A DNA stretch of 64,000 nucleotides from Dyella sp. EPa41 (GTDB taxonomy: Bacteria; Pseudomonadota; Gammaproteobacteria; Xanthomonadales; Rhodanobacteraceae). The stretch spans positions 19,546 to 83,545 of the forward strand of contig NZ_BCPR01000012.1 in the NCBI RefSeq assembly GCF_016586165.1, given 5' to 3'. The first letter of the stretch is position 1; each line of letters starts with the position of its first letter. Positions 1 to 8,999 of this stretch are shown piece by piece. The translations under genes were made by a program, and so were the position numbers. The notes under the pieces are model-generated. The model made no database searches, was not told the origin of the DNA, and worked only from the letters and a program-made list of their open reading frames with translations.

Positions 1-779
1 ACACCGTGCTGGATACGGTGGCGACGTACAAGGAGCGCATGGAGAACATGAAGGCCAAGATCAAGAAGGCCCTCTTCTATCCCACCATGGTGGTCGCAGT
101 CGCCATGCTCGTCAGCATGATCATGCTGTTGTTCGTGGTGCCGGTGTTTGCCCAGACCTTCAAGGACGCCGGTGCGGAATTGCCGGTACCCACCCAGATC
201 GTCATGAACGCGTCTGAGTTCATGAAGGCATATTGGTGGGTGTTGATTGGCGGCATCGTTGGCACGGTTGTGGCCATCGTGGCGGCCAACAAGCGCTCAC
301 CCAAGTTCGCGCATTTCCTGGATCGGGTCTCGCTGCGCTTGCCGGTCATGGGCGATATCTTGCGCAAGTCGGCCATTGCCCGCTTCGCGCGCACCCTGGG
401 CGTTACGTTTAAGGCTGGCGTACCCCTGGTCGAGGCCATGGAAGCCGTGGCTGGCGCCACTGGCAGCATCGTCTACGGTGAGGCGGTCCTGCAGATGCGT
501 GACGACGTCGCCGTAGGCCATCAGCTGCAACTGGCGATGCGTCAGACCGGCCTGTTCCCCAACATGGTGGTGCAGATGACGGCCATTGGTGAAGAATCCG
601 GCGCGCTCGACCACATGCTGTTCAAGGTCGCGGAGTTCTACGAGGAAGAGGTCAACACCGCGGTGGACACGCTGTCGACCCTGCTCGAGCCGCTGATCAT
701 GGTGATCCTCGGCGTGGTGGTCGGTGGCATGGTCATCGCGCTGTACCTCCCCATCTTCAAGCTCGCGGGCACCGTGTAA
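1..779 (+). CDS. pilC: Type IV pilus inner-membrane platform protein PilC, 5' truncated by the window
   Basis: This is the C-terminal 258 codons of the GspF/PilC family; the reading frame is open from base 3, so the true start lies upstream of the window. PilC is the polytopic platform protein that couples the PilB and PilT motors to pilus assembly and disassembly. The fragment shows a hydrophobic segment (near YPTMVVAVAMLVSMIMLLFV), a second one near WWVLIGGIVGTVVAIVA, and then the second cytoplasmic GspF domain with LGVTFKAGVPLVEAM and a conserved GEESG motif. It ends in the typical final membrane helix followed by LYLPIFKLAGTV. pilD and coaE follow, as in the classical pilBCD-coaE cluster. 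Family assignment is secure; only the N-terminal part is missing. Confidence 0.95.
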   Translation, partial: TVLDTVATYKERMENMKAKIKKALFYPTMVVAVAMLVSMIMLLFVVPVFAQTFKDAGAELPVPTQIVMNASEFMKAYWWVLIGGIVGTVVAIVAANKRSPKFAHFLDRVSLRLPVMGDILRKSAIARFARTLGVTFKAGVPLVEAMEAVAGATGSIVYGEAVLQMRDDVAVGHQLQLAMRQTGLFPNMVVQMTAIGEESGALDHMLFKVAEFYEEEVNTAVDTLSTLLEPLIMVILGVVVGGMVIALYLPIFKLAGTV

Positions 780-793
780 TCTCTTCAGATTCA

Positions 794-826
794 GGCCCCT
801 CTCCCACCGGGAGGGGGGCCTTTTTT
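794..826 (+). terminator. Intrinsic terminator after pilC
   Basis: A 12-bp stem starting GGCCCCTCTCCC (one wobble pair) with loop ACC is followed by six T residues. It lies 15 bp after the pilC stop and before pilD, so pilD may be partly uncoupled from pilC, by read-through or by its own promoter. Confidence 0.8.
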
Positions 827-845
827 ATAACCCTTGGAACCACGC

Positions 846-1703
846 ATGCTCGAACTTCCCCTCTGGGCCTGGATCCTCGCCGCCGGCGTGCTTGGCCTGC
901 TGGTTGGCAGCTTCCTCAACGTCGTGATCCTGCGCCTGCCGGAGCGGATGAAAGCCGAGTGGCGGCGGGATGCGCTGGATACGTTGGAGATGGCTTCGGA
1001 GGAGCACGCGATGCCGCCGGGCATCGTGCGGGAGCCTTCCCATTGCCCGCACTGCAAGCATCCGCTGGCGGTGAAGGACAATATCCCGCTGTTCGGGTGG
1101 CTGTTGCTGGGTGGGCGGTGCCGGTACTGCAAGGTGCCGATCTCGATCCAGTATCCGCTGGTGGAACTGTTGAGCGGCCTGCTGAGCGCGGTGATCGTGT
1201 GGAAGTTCGGGCCGACCTGGCCTGCGGTCGCGGGGTTGGTTTTCACCTGGATGCTGATCGCCCTGTCGGGCATCGATTTCCGCACCCAATACCTGCCCGA
1301 CCAGCTCAACTACCCCCTGCTCTGGATCGGCTTGCTGCTGAGCCTGCTGTCGATGTTCGTGCTGCCGGCCACCGCGATCATCGGCGCGGCCATCGGCTAC
1401 CTGAGCCTGTGGAGCGTGTACTGGCTGTTCAAGCTGCTGACCGGCAAGGAAGGCATGGGTTACGGAGATTTCAAGCTGCTGGCTGCCCTGGGTGCCTGGA
1501 TGGGTCCGGCGGCGCTGTTGCCGGTGGTGCTGCTGTCGTCGCTGATCGGCGCGCTGATCGGCGGCGGGCTGATCCTGCTGCGCAAGCATGAGCGGGACAT
1601 CCCCATGCCATTTGGCCCCTTCATCGCCGCGGCCGGCTGGACCTGGTTCGTGGCGGGCGACTGGCTGTGGCAGCACTATGCGCAGTTGACCGGCATGCGA
1701 TGA
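846..1703 (+). CDS. pilD: Prepilin peptidase and N-methyltransferase PilD
   Basis: PilD cleaves the leader of type IV prepilins and type II pseudopilins and methylates the new N-terminal residue, in the inner membrane. The 285-aa protein starts with a hydrophobic helix and carries the zinc-type paired cysteines CPHC (about residue 67) and CRYC (about 91). The two membrane aspartates of the peptidase site lie in GIDFRTQYLPDQ and GYGDFKLLAALG. The length fits the family. The ATG at 846 is preferred over an upstream TTG because the protein then begins MLELPLWAWILAAG, like other PilD proteins. Its stop overlaps the coaE start (ATGA), so the two are translationally coupled. It probably also processes type II pseudopilins, as a gspN gene lies further on. 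Confidence 0.96.
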   Translation: MLELPLWAWILAAGVLGLLVGSFLNVVILRLPERMKAEWRRDALDTLEMASEEHAMPPGIVREPSHCPHCKHPLAVKDNIPLFGWLLLGGRCRYCKVPISIQYPLVELLSGLLSAVIVWKFGPTWPAVAGLVFTWMLIALSGIDFRTQYLPDQLNYPLLWIGLLLSLLSMFVLPATAIIGAAIGYLSLWSVYWLFKLLTGKEGMGYGDFKLLAALGAWMGPAALLPVVLLSSLIGALIGGGLILLRKHERDIPMPFGPFIAAAGWTWFVAGDWLWQHYAQLTGMR

Positions 1704-2323
1704 ACAGGCAACACCCGGGCTATGTGGTCGCGCTGACCGGCGGCATTGCTTCCGGCAAGAGCGCGGTATCGAAGCGGTTCGAGGCCCTGGGTATCCATGT
1801 CTATGACGCCGATATCGCCGCGCGGGAAGTGATCGCGCCGGGCAGCGACGGGCTGCGTGCCGTCGTCGACCATTTTGGTGCCGGCGTGCTCGACGGACAG
1901 GGCCAGCTCGACCGTGCCGCCATGCGCCAGCGGGTCTTCGGCAACGACGGCGAACGGCGGGCGCTGGAAGCCATCATTCATCCCCGCGTGCGCGCGTGGC
2001 TGCACGACCACGCCTCGGCGGACCGGGGCCCGTATTGCCTGCTGGCCATTCCACTGCTGGCCGAAAACATGACGCACTACCGCTGGGTAGACCGGGTGCT
2101 GGTGGTCGATGCCCCCGAGTCGGTCCAGCTTGACCGGCTGGTCCGTCGGGACGGTATCGATGAAGGCCTGGCGAAACGCATGATCGAACGCCAGGCCAGC
2201 CGGGCCGACCGGCTTGCGCTCGCGCACGACGTTATCGAAAACCACGGCGACGAGGCCGAACTCGACGCCGCTGTCGACCGGCTGCACCGGCACTACCTCG
2301 ATCTGGCCCGCGCCAAGCGCTGA
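1700..2323 (+). CDS. coaE: Dephospho-CoA kinase
   Basis: CoaE phosphorylates the 3'-hydroxyl of dephospho-CoA with ATP, the last step of coenzyme A synthesis, in the cytosol. The 207-aa product has the P-loop TGGIASGKS near residue 11, the DADIAAREV motif just after it, and the IHPRVR segment mid-protein. The length is normal. The ATG at 1700 overlaps the pilD stop by 4 bp; the longer upstream extension in this frame would run inside pilD and is not needed. The pilD-coaE linkage is common in gammaproteobacteria. In pseudomonads yacG usually follows; here the next gene is convergent and yacG is absent from this spot. Confidence 0.96.
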   Translation: MNRQHPGYVVALTGGIASGKSAVSKRFEALGIHVYDADIAAREVIAPGSDGLRAVVDHFGAGVLDGQGQLDRAAMRQRVFGNDGERRALEAIIHPRVRAWLHDHASADRGPYCLLAIPLLAENMTHYRWVDRVLVVDAPESVQLDRLVRRDGIDEGLAKRMIERQASRADRLALAHDVIENHGDEAELDAAVDRLHRHYLDLARAKR

Positions 2324-2329
2324 GCCCGA

Positions 2330-3265
2330 TTACCAGAATCCCCGGATGCCGGCGACGCCCTGCCCGCCGCTGCGCCGTGCCATCGCGACGTCTTCGTGGC
2401 GCATGCCGCCCAGTGCGAAGACCGGCAAAGCAGCGGCATCGACCCGCTCGCGAAAGGCATCCCAGCCCATGGGCACTTGGCCGGGATGGGTGGCGGTAGC
2501 CGCCACGGGGGATAGCGTCGCGAAATCCGCCACGGCGGCGGCGTGGGCCAGCTGGCCGCCGTCATGGCAGCTGGCCCCCACGTACTGGTGCCATGGCAAG
2601 GGCCGCGCATCGAGCGCCATCAGCTGATGCGCCTTCAGTTGCACGCCTGTGCCGGGCCCAAGCGCCCTCGCGCCGTCCAAATCGCCACTCAGCATCAGCT
2701 GCGCGCCCAGCGCCCGCGCCAGCGGCAGGAGCGATCGAGCCAGCTCCCGTACGCGCTCTGTGGGCCAATCGGGAAAGCGCAGCAAGACCAGTCGCTCGCC
2801 GGCACGCAGGGCGCGAGCCAACCGCGCGTGCCATTCGTCAAACGCCTCCGGGGAAACGTCAGCAGGGGTGATCGGATAACGCGCGGGCAACTGCAACGCA
2901 CGCAGGATGGGGCGGTCGGCTGGCGCCAGCATGGCCAGGTCAACGGCGGGGGGCTCGCACCATTGGAGAGCTTGTCCTTCCAGCGACGCAGGCTGCCCAC
3001 GCCACTGGCGCAAGACCCATGCGTCGAGCAGCAGGAGGCGATCGCCATAACGCCATGGAATGCGGACCAGCGGCTCACCTGCTTCCGCCAGATGGACGCC
3101 GAGCTCTTCGCGCAGCTCCCTGGCCAAGCCGGCGGAGGGCAATTCGCCGTCTTCGAGCTTGCCTCCGGGGAATTCCCACAGACCTGCCAGATGCTTGCCC
3201 GGTGGCCGCTGCGCCAGCAGCACGCGGCCTTGCGCATCGAGCATGACGCCGGCCATGACGTGCAT
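2330..3265 (-). CDS. Nudix hydrolase (MutT-like) fused to a thiamine-phosphate synthase-like domain
   Basis: This is a two-domain protein of about 311 aa. Residues 1-130 form a Nudix domain with an intact box: G-x5-E-x7-REL-x-EELGV, seen as GGKLEDGE followed by RELREELGV. This is typical of MutT, which hydrolyses 8-oxo-dGTP. The second half resembles the ThiE/TenI barrel (RYPITPADVSPEAFDEW, then HQYVGASCHDGGQLAHAAA and VFALGGM). Such MutT-ThiE-like fusions are known in gammaproteobacteria; a role of the second domain in thiamine synthesis is not established. An ATG at 3265 (MHVMAGVMLDAQ) is preferred to a TTG ten codons earlier, though neither has a strong ribosome site. It lies 38 bp after folA, so nucleotide-pool functions cluster here. 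Confidence 0.88.
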   Translation of the reverse strand: MHVMAGVMLDAQGRVLLAQRPPGKHLAGLWEFPGGKLEDGELPSAGLARELREELGVHLAEAGEPLVRIPWRYGDRLLLLDAWVLRQWRGQPASLEGQALQWCEPPAVDLAMLAPADRPILRALQLPARYPITPADVSPEAFDEWHARLARALRAGERLVLLRFPDWPTERVRELARSLLPLARALGAQLMLSGDLDGARALGPGTGVQLKAHQLMALDARPLPWHQYVGASCHDGGQLAHAAAVADFATLSPVAATATHPGQVPMGWDAFRERVDAAALPVFALGGMRHEDVAMARRSGGQGVAGIRGFW

Positions 3266-3303
3266 GGCGCGGTCGTCAGTAAGAGGCGACGTCAACGGAA
3301 CAC

Positions 3304-3792
3304 TCAGGCGTTGCGAATGTACTCGACCATGTCGAAGTCGTACTGGTGGTCGGCATCCTTTTTATGGTGCACGCGTGACACTTCGGTCCAGTCGCTGAAA
3401 TGCAGGCCCGGGAAGAACGTATCGGCGCCGTCCACGGCGGCGTTGACCCAGGTGAGGTAGAGGCGCCGGGCATGCGGCAGCGCCTCGGCATAGACCTCGC
3501 CTCCTCCCACCACCATCAGGCCGGTACCACCCGCCCTCGCCAGCCCCTCGGGCAGTGAGCGCACGGTGATCTGGCCGGGGAACGGCGCCTCGTGCTTGCG
3601 GGTGAGCACCAGGTTGGTCCGCTCGGGCAACGGGCGGCCAATGGCGACCGCGGTGTTGTACCCCATCAGGATGTACTTGCCGAGGGTCAGCTGCTTGAAC
3701 CACCGCAAATCGTCCGGCAAATGCCAGGGAAGCTGTCCCTTTCGGCCGATGGCGAAGTTTTCGTCCAGCGCGGCGATCAGCGAAATAGCCAT
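3304..3792 (-). CDS. folA: Dihydrofolate reductase
   Basis: FolA reduces dihydrofolate to tetrahydrofolate with NADPH, regenerating the cofactor oxidised by thymidylate synthase. The 162-aa protein shows MAISLIAALDENFAIGRKG at the N-terminus, the substrate-site motif LPWHLPDDLRWFK, and the NADPH motif MVVGGGEVYAEALP. The length matches chromosomal DHFRs. The ATG at 3792 is preceded by AAGGAA at good spacing, which excludes the longer upstream extension. It lies downstream of thyA on the same strand, the usual pairing of enzymes that share folate. A 121-bp gap separates it from thyA, so it could have its own promoter. Confidence 0.97.
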   Translation of the reverse strand: MAISLIAALDENFAIGRKGQLPWHLPDDLRWFKQLTLGKYILMGYNTAVAIGRPLPERTNLVLTRKHEAPFPGQITVRSLPEGLARAGGTGLMVVGGGEVYAEALPHARRLYLTWVNAAVDGADTFFPGLHFSDWTEVSRVHHKKDADHQYDFDMVEYIRNA

Positions 3793-3913
3793 GGAATTCC
3801 TTGAGTCATCGACAATGGGGACGGCTCGCGTCGCCGGGCCGATGGCGCCGCGCCCGCCGATCTTAGCAGGATGCGCCGACGCAACCCACGTCCATTGGCT
3901 ACTTGCAGAAGTG

Positions 3914-4708
3914 TTACACCGCCACCGGCGCCCTGATCGCGCCATGCGGCTCGTAACCGACGATGGCGACGTCCTCGAAGCGGAAGTCGAACACCGAATG
4001 CACGTCCGGGTTCAGCTGCAGTTTCGGCAGCGGGCGCGGTTCGCGCGACAGCTGCAGGCGCGCCTGCTCCACGTGGTTGTTGTACAGGTGGGCATCGCCC
4101 AGGGTGTGCACGAAGTCGCCCACGCCCAGTCCGCAGACCTGGGCGATCATGTGGGTCAGCAGCGCATAGCTGGCAATGTTGAACGGCACGCCAAGGAAGA
4201 TGTCACCCGAGCGCTGGTACAGCTGGCAGCTGAGCTTGCCGTTCGCCACGTAGAACTGGAACAGCGCATGGCACGGCATCAGCGCCATTTTTGGCAGTTC
4301 GCCGACGTTCCATGCATTCACCACCAGCCGCCGCGAATCGGGGTTGCGCTTGATCTCGTCGATCACCCAGCGGATCTGGTCGACGGTGCCGCCATCCGCG
4401 GTGGGCCACGCGCGCCATTGCCGGCCGTATACCGGCCCGAGTTCGCCGTGCTCGTCCGCCCATTCGTCCCAGATGCTGACGCCATGCTCCTTGAGGTAGG
4501 CGATATTGGTGTCGCCCTGCAGGAACCAGATCAGCTCGTGGATGATCGACTTCAAGTGCAGCTTCTTGGTGGTAACCAGCGGGAACCCCTGCGCCAGATC
4601 GAAGCGCATCTGCCAGCCGAACACGCTGCGCGTGCCGGTGCCGGTGCGGTCGGCCTTTTCGACGCCGTGGTCGAGCACATGCTGCAGCAGGTCCAGGTAT
4701 GCGCGCAC
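3914..4708 (-). CDS. thyA: Thymidylate synthase
   Basis: ThyA methylates dUMP to dTMP using 5,10-methylene-tetrahydrofolate and yields dihydrofolate, the substrate of the next gene product, FolA. The 264-aa length equals that of the E. coli enzyme. The catalytic cysteine lies in [11 protein letters not shown] (about residue 146). Other signatures are [12 protein letters not shown] at the N-terminus, [19 protein letters not shown] and the C-terminal APVAV. It starts 4 bp after the lgt stop on the same strand, which is the conserved lgt-thyA arrangement and implies co-transcription. Confidence 0.98.
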   Translation of the reverse strand: MRAYLDLLQHVLDHGVEKADRTGTGTRSVFGWQMRFDLAQGFPLVTTKKLHLKSIIHELIWFLQGDTNIAYLKEHGVSIWDEWADEHGELGPVYGRQWRAWPTADGGTVDQIRWVIDEIKRNPDSRRLVVNAWNVGELPKMALMPCHALFQFYVANGKLSCQLYQRSGDIFLGVPFNIASYALLTHMIAQVCGLGVGDFVHTLGDAHLYNNHVEQARLQLSREPRPLPKLQLNPDVHSVFDFRFEDVAIVGYEPHGAIRAPVAV

Positions 4709-4712
4709 GGCG

Positions 4713-5621
4713 TTACTCCTTGGCGGGCATGGAAACGTTGTAGAGCCGCAGGGTCGGCGCCTTGCGAGACATGACGATCAGGACGACGCCCACCACGATC
4801 AAGGGCAACGACAGGACCTGGCCCATGGTGAGCCAGCCCCATGCGAGGTAGCCGGGCCGCGGGAAGTCCGGCAACCGCAGGAATTCCACGGCGAAGCGGA
4901 AGCAGCCGTACATCAGCGCGAACAGACCCGAGATCAGGTAGCGCGGACGCGGCTTCATCGACACCAGCCACAGCACGGTGAACATCACCACGCCCTCCAG
5001 GGCCATTTCATACAGCGGCGAGGGATGGCGCGGCAGCGCGCCGAACTGCGCCAACGTGGCCTGCCACTGTGGATGCGAGGCGGCCCATGGCATGTCGCAC
5101 GACAGCTCCTGGCACGTCCTGGCATGCGGAAAAATCATCGCCCACGGCACATCGCTGGGCTTGCCCCACAGCTCGCCGTTGATGAAGTTGCCCAGGCGAC
5201 CGAGCCCGAGACCGATCGGCACCAGGGGCGCCACGAAATCGACCGTATCGAAGAAATGCATCTGGTTGCGGCGCGACCACCACAACCCCGCAGCCAGCAC
5301 GCCCAGCAGGCCGCCATGGAAACTCATGCCGCCATCCCATACGCGGAACAGTGCAAGCGGGTCCTGCCAGATCCAGTGAAGGTCTGCGTAAAACAACATG
5401 TAGCCGACGCGGCCGCCCACGATCACGCCCATCATGACGTAGAACGCAAGATCGCCCACGGCGTCCTTCGTCACTGGCAAACGGCCTTGGCGGCGACGGT
5501 ATTCCGCCAGGAGCCAGGCCCCCAGGAACCCGCCCAGGTACATCAGTCCATACCAGTGGATCTGCAGCGGCCCCAGATGGAAGGCGACGGGTTCGATGGC
5601 GACGGTGAAAGGTTGCGTCAT
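4713..5621 (-). CDS. lgt: Prolipoprotein diacylglyceryl transferase
   Basis: Lgt transfers the diacylglyceryl group of phosphatidylglycerol onto the lipobox cysteine of prolipoproteins in the inner membrane. Lipoproteins such as LemA and the 52.4-kb product of this window are probable clients. The 302-aa protein has seven or so hydrophobic segments, the early [15 protein letters not shown] motif, and the family hallmark [17 protein letters not shown]. The ATG at 5621 is chosen over an in-frame TTG two codons upstream. It begins the lgt-thyA-folA run on the minus strand. Confidence 0.96.
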   Translation of the reverse strand: MTQPFTVAIEPVAFHLGPLQIHWYGLMYLGGFLGAWLLAEYRRRQGRLPVTKDAVGDLAFYVMMGVIVGGRVGYMLFYADLHWIWQDPLALFRVWDGGMSFHGGLLGVLAAGLWWSRRNQMHFFDTVDFVAPLVPIGLGLGRLGNFINGELWGKPSDVPWAMIFPHARTCQELSCDMPWAASHPQWQATLAQFGALPRHPSPLYEMALEGVVMFTVLWLVSMKPRPRYLISGLFALMYGCFRFAVEFLRLPDFPRPGYLAWGWLTMGQVLSLPLIVVGVVLIVMSRKAPTLRLYNVSMPAKE

Positions 5622-5955
5622 GGGCAAACGGCGGCGGCAGACAAAACGGGAGTGTAGCCGGGTGCGATCCGGCTAGATATCGGACCGCCAGCGCGATCGC
5701 ACGCGGCCTTCCCTTTCGCCGGGCCGCGTTCCGGAGAGACTCCGACACCAAAATGAGGTAATGCCTGAATATTTCAGTAGGCTTGCACCTACACGTCACT
5801 TTGTTTTAACTTCGGACTTACGTCGCCTGTCCCCCAAGCCCGGCGACGCCAACGGTGCCCAGACTCTTCCCCAGGGTATGCGCGCCATCCCCAATACCCA
5901 GATGTCCAGCCTAGAGCGCTGGCTGCTGGCTATTTTTTGTTCGGAGTTTCTAACA
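5622..5955. other. Intergenic region between lgt and the TonB receptor
   Basis: This is a 334-bp divergent control region. It is visibly more AT-rich at 5755-5812, including a small dyad GCCTGAA-TAT-TTCAGTAGGC at 5763-5782. That is followed by TTGCAC (5783-5788) and a TAACTT hexamer (5807-5812) that could be a weak promoter for the receptor. A short stem (5906-5922) with a T-run at 5933-5938 lies about 20 bp before the receptor start and could act as an attenuator. The receptor frame happens to be open back to 5761, but I do not regard that stretch as coding. Confidence 0.4.
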
Positions 5956-8817
5956 ATGAAGCAAAAGACACTGCTGGCTACTGCCATCGCCGCAGCGCTC
6001 GTGCTGCAGACGTGGTCCGTGGCCGCACAGGATGCTGCCCCCGCTCAGGCCGACCAGGCCAAGAGCCTTGAGACCGTCACCGTTACCGGTTCGCGCATTC
6101 GCAGCGTGGACGTGGAAACCTCGCAGCCGGTCTTCACCATGGACCGTGCCGCCATCCAGGCCACCGGTCTGACCAACGTCAACGACATCCTGGCCCGCAT
6201 GCCGTCGGCCGGTACTCCGGACATCACCCCGCAGGACACGCTGTCCTCGGGCGCTGACGTCGGCGGTCGCTACGTCAACATCCGCAACCTCGGCTCCCAG
6301 CGCACGCTGGTGCTGGTCAACGGCAAGCGCTGGAGCACCAGCCTGTCGGGCCTGACCGACCTCTCGACCATCCCGGTCTCCATGATCGACCGCATCGACA
6401 TCCTCAAGGATGGCGCGTCCTCGATCTACGGCTCCGACGCCATCGGCGGCGTGGTGAACATCATCACCAAGGAGAAGTTCGAAGGTTCCGAAGCCAACGT
6501 CTACTACGGCCAGAACGGCAAGGGCGACGGCCAGACCCAGAACTACGACTTCACCTGGGGCCACAGCACCGAGAAGAACTCCATCATCATCGGCGCTTCG
6601 TACCAGAACACCGATCCGATGTGGAACAGCAAGCGTGACGAGACCAGCTATGCGCAGGGTCCGCGTCACCCGAACGCCGGCCTGGGCCTGGGGCCGTGGG
6701 GCCGCGTGGTCGACCCGACCACTGGCGACCAGTACGTGATCAACCACGGCTCGACCGCCACGAACGACATCAACAACTACCACCTGTACGACCCGACCAG
6801 CACGGCCGACAAGTACAACACGCAGAAGGACATGACCTTCCGCGCCGGTTCCAAGCTGAAGAACCTGTTCGTGCAGGAACGCTACAAGCTGACCGACAAC
6901 ATCACGCTGCACGGCGCCGCCACCTACAGCACGCGCGATACCTCCAGCCAGCTGGCCGGTTATCCGTTCCAGTCCGGCGCTGCCGATCCGGCCATCCTGA
7001 TCAGCGGCCAGAACGCGTACAACCCGTTCCCGGGCCAGGACGTTGAATTCTTCCGCCGCACGGTGGAAATGCCGCGCGTGACGGACTCCAACTCCAAGCT
7101 TGCGCACGTCGACCTGGGCGTGGACGGCTACTTCCAGTTCCTCGGCCACGACTGGAGCTGGGATGCTGGCTTCACCTTCGACCAGAACAAAATCAAACAG
7201 GTCACCACCGGCAACATCTACCTGCCGAATGCTCGCGCGGCCCTGGGCCCGACGACCATCATCAATGGCCAGGTCGCCTGCGCCAGCGCCGCTGACCGCG
7301 CTGCGGGCTGCGTGCCGTGGAACATCCTCGCCGGCCCGGGCGGCACCCCGCAGTCGGTGTGGAACTACGTGAACTACGTCGGCACCGATCGCCAGACCAG
7401 CTACACCTCCGACTGGTCGGCCAACGTGTCCGGCGGCCTGTTCGACCTGCCGGCCGGCACGGTCAACCTGGCCGTAGGCGTGGAGCACCGTGGCGAGAAG
7501 GGCAACTTCCGCCCGGACGCGGCCGACTCGCAGGGCCTGACCACCAACCTGGCCAGCGCCCCGACCTCCGGCGCCTACAACACCAACGAAGCGTACGCCG
7601 AGCTCGACGTGCCGCTGCTGCGTGACCTGCCGGGTGCGCAGGAGCTGGGCCTGAACATCGCCAGCCGCTACTCGCACTACAGCAACTTCGGCAGCACGAC
7701 CAACAACAAGTACAGCTTCCGCTGGCGTCCGTTCGCGGACCTGCTGGTCCGTGGCACCTGGGCCCAGGGCTTCCGTGCTCCGACCATCAGCGATCTGTAC
7801 GGCGGCACCGGCCAGAGCTTCGAGACGTTCCTGGATCCGTGCGACAGCAAGTACGGCGCGGCTGCCACCAGCTCGTCCGTGGCTCAGCGCTGCGCCGCCG
7901 CTGGCGTGCCGGCCAACTACCGCCAGGTTGACCAGACCGGTGCGCAGATCACCAGCACCAACGGTGGCCAGACGCCGGTCGCGTTCCTGTCGGGCTCCAA
8001 CGCCAACCTGAAGCCGGAAACCTCGATCACCCGTACGCTGGGCCTGGTCTACAGCCCGCATCAGGTGGAAGGTCTGGACTTCACCGTGGACTACTACAAC
8101 GTCTACGTGAAGAACATCATCTCCTCGGTGCTGGCGCAGGACATCGTCGACTTCTGCTACATCCAGGGCGACTCGAACTTCTGCAACAACTTCCACCGCT
8201 CCGGTACCGGCACCTCGAACCTCGTGGCCGGCTCGATCGACCAGCTCAACGAGGGTCTGTCGAACCTGGGCACGCTGAAGACCGAAGGCTACGACGTCGG
8301 CATCCACTACCGTCTGCCGGAAACCTCGTTCGGCCGCTTCCGCATCGCTTCGGACAGCACCTACCTCAACAAGTACGAAATCGTCAGTGGTCCGGGCGCT
8401 ACCGCCAAGACCCCGGTCGGCTTCATGTACGGCGAGGATGGCCTGTACCGTCTGCGTTCGAACCTGCAGGTCGATTGGGACTACCGCGAGTTCGGTGCCA
8501 GCTGGACGGTCCGCTACTACTCGGGCCTGAAGGACAACTGCTACACCGACACCATCGAGTGCTCGTCCCCGAACTACACCAACCCCTGGTGGGGCACCTA
8601 TGGCATGAGCCAGAAGGGTTCGGTGGCGTTCAACGACGCGCAGTTCCGTTACACGGCTCCGTGGAAGGGCGTGTTCACCGTTGGCGTGAACAACATCTTC
8701 AACAAGAAGGGCCCGTACTACTACTCGGTGACCACCTCGGGTACCGGCAGCTCGCCGTACAACCCGGCGTTCGACATCGACCGTTACTTCTACGTGTCGT
8801 ACAACCAGAAGTTCTAA
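5956..8817 (+). CDS. TonB-dependent outer-membrane receptor
   Basis: This 953-aa outer-membrane transporter starts with a signal peptide (MKQKTLLATAIAAALVLQTW, ending near SVAAQ). A TonB-box/plug region follows from about residue 40 (LETVTVTGSRI), including RTLVLVNGKRW and DGASSIYGSDAIGGVVNII. The rest is a 22-strand-type barrel with alternating aromatic residues and a C-terminal phenylalanine (FYVSYNQKF). It belongs to the large TonB-receptor class of Xanthomonadales. The substrate cannot be read from sequence, and no degradative enzymes lie beside it. The ATG at 5956 gives a proper signal peptide. It stands alone as a monocistronic gene with a strong terminator; the energising TonB protein may be the one at 49 kb. 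Confidence 0.92.
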   Translation: MKQKTLLATAIAAALVLQTWSVAAQDAAPAQADQAKSLETVTVTGSRIRSVDVETSQPVFTMDRAAIQATGLTNVNDILARMPSAGTPDITPQDTLSSGADVGGRYVNIRNLGSQRTLVLVNGKRWSTSLSGLTDLSTIPVSMIDRIDILKDGASSIYGSDAIGGVVNIITKEKFEGSEANVYYGQNGKGDGQTQNYDFTWGHSTEKNSIIIGASYQNTDPMWNSKRDETSYAQGPRHPNAGLGLGPWGRVVDPTTGDQYVINHGSTATNDINNYHLYDPTSTADKYNTQKDMTFRAGSKLKNLFVQERYKLTDNITLHGAATYSTRDTSSQLAGYPFQSGAADPAILISGQNAYNPFPGQDVEFFRRTVEMPRVTDSNSKLAHVDLGVDGYFQFLGHDWSWDAGFTFDQNKIKQVTTGNIYLPNARAALGPTTIINGQVACASAADRAAGCVPWNILAGPGGTPQSVWNYVNYVGTDRQTSYTSDWSANVSGGLFDLPAGTVNLAVGVEHRGEKGNFRPDAADSQGLTTNLASAPTSGAYNTNEAYAELDVPLLRDLPGAQELGLNIASRYSHYSNFGSTTNNKYSFRWRPFADLLVRGTWAQGFRAPTISDLYGGTGQSFETFLDPCDSKYGAAATSSSVAQRCAAAGVPANYRQVDQTGAQITSTNGGQTPVAFLSGSNANLKPETSITRTLGLVYSPHQVEGLDFTVDYYNVYVKNIISSVLAQDIVDFCYIQGDSNFCNNFHRSGTGTSNLVAGSIDQLNEGLSNLGTLKTEGYDVGIHYRLPETSFGRFRIASDSTYLNKYEIVSGPGATAKTPVGFMYGEDGLYRLRSNLQVDWDYREFGASWTVRYYSGLKDNCYTDTIECSSPNYTNPWWGTYGMSQKGSVAFNDAQFRYTAPWKGVFTVGVNNIFNKKGPYYYSVTTSGTGSSPYNPAFDIDRYFYVSYNQKF

Positions 8818-8843
8818 ACTCGAAAGAGTTTGGTCTTCGAGAG

Positions 8844-8870
8844 GGCGGGCCTTCGGGCCCGCCTTTTTTT
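8844..8870 (+). terminator. Intrinsic terminator after the TonB receptor gene
   Basis: A perfect 8-bp stem GGCGGGCC / GGCCCGCC with a TTCG tetraloop is followed by seven T residues, 26 bp after the stop codon. Confidence 0.93.
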
Positions 8871-8900
8871 GTGCGCGGAAATGGACGGCACTGAAACGAT

Positions 8901-8989
8901 GCGGGTCTGCGGTCGCGCACTGGGTGCGCTCCTACAGTGAGGGCATTGGCGCTTTTTGTAGGAGCGCACCCAGTGCGCGATCAGCCCGC
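8901..8989. repeat. REP-type palindromic repeat, copy 1
   Basis: Two perfectly complementary 22-bp arms, TCGCGCACTGGGTGCGCTCC... at 8913-8934 and its reverse complement at 8959-8980, flank a 24-bp spacer. An outer GCGGG/CCCGC pair extends them. Copies with the same core (TAGGAGCGCACCC[A/G]GTGCGCGA) occur at 11.1 kb and 63.6 kb. This is the extragenic palindrome type seen scattered through Xanthomonadales and Pseudomonas genomes. Confidence 0.85.
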
Positions 8990-8999
8990 CTCGGTCGCC

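Noticed and set aside
5761..5955. In-frame 65-codon upstream extension of the TonB receptor
   Set aside because: It would bury the signal peptide at residue 66, and the stretch contains promoter-like AT-rich DNA.
5950..8307. 785-codon minus-strand frame opposite the TonB receptor
   Set aside because: It has Val/Arg/Gly-rich low-complexity composition typical of antisense frames, and no motif; the plus strand encodes a clear receptor.
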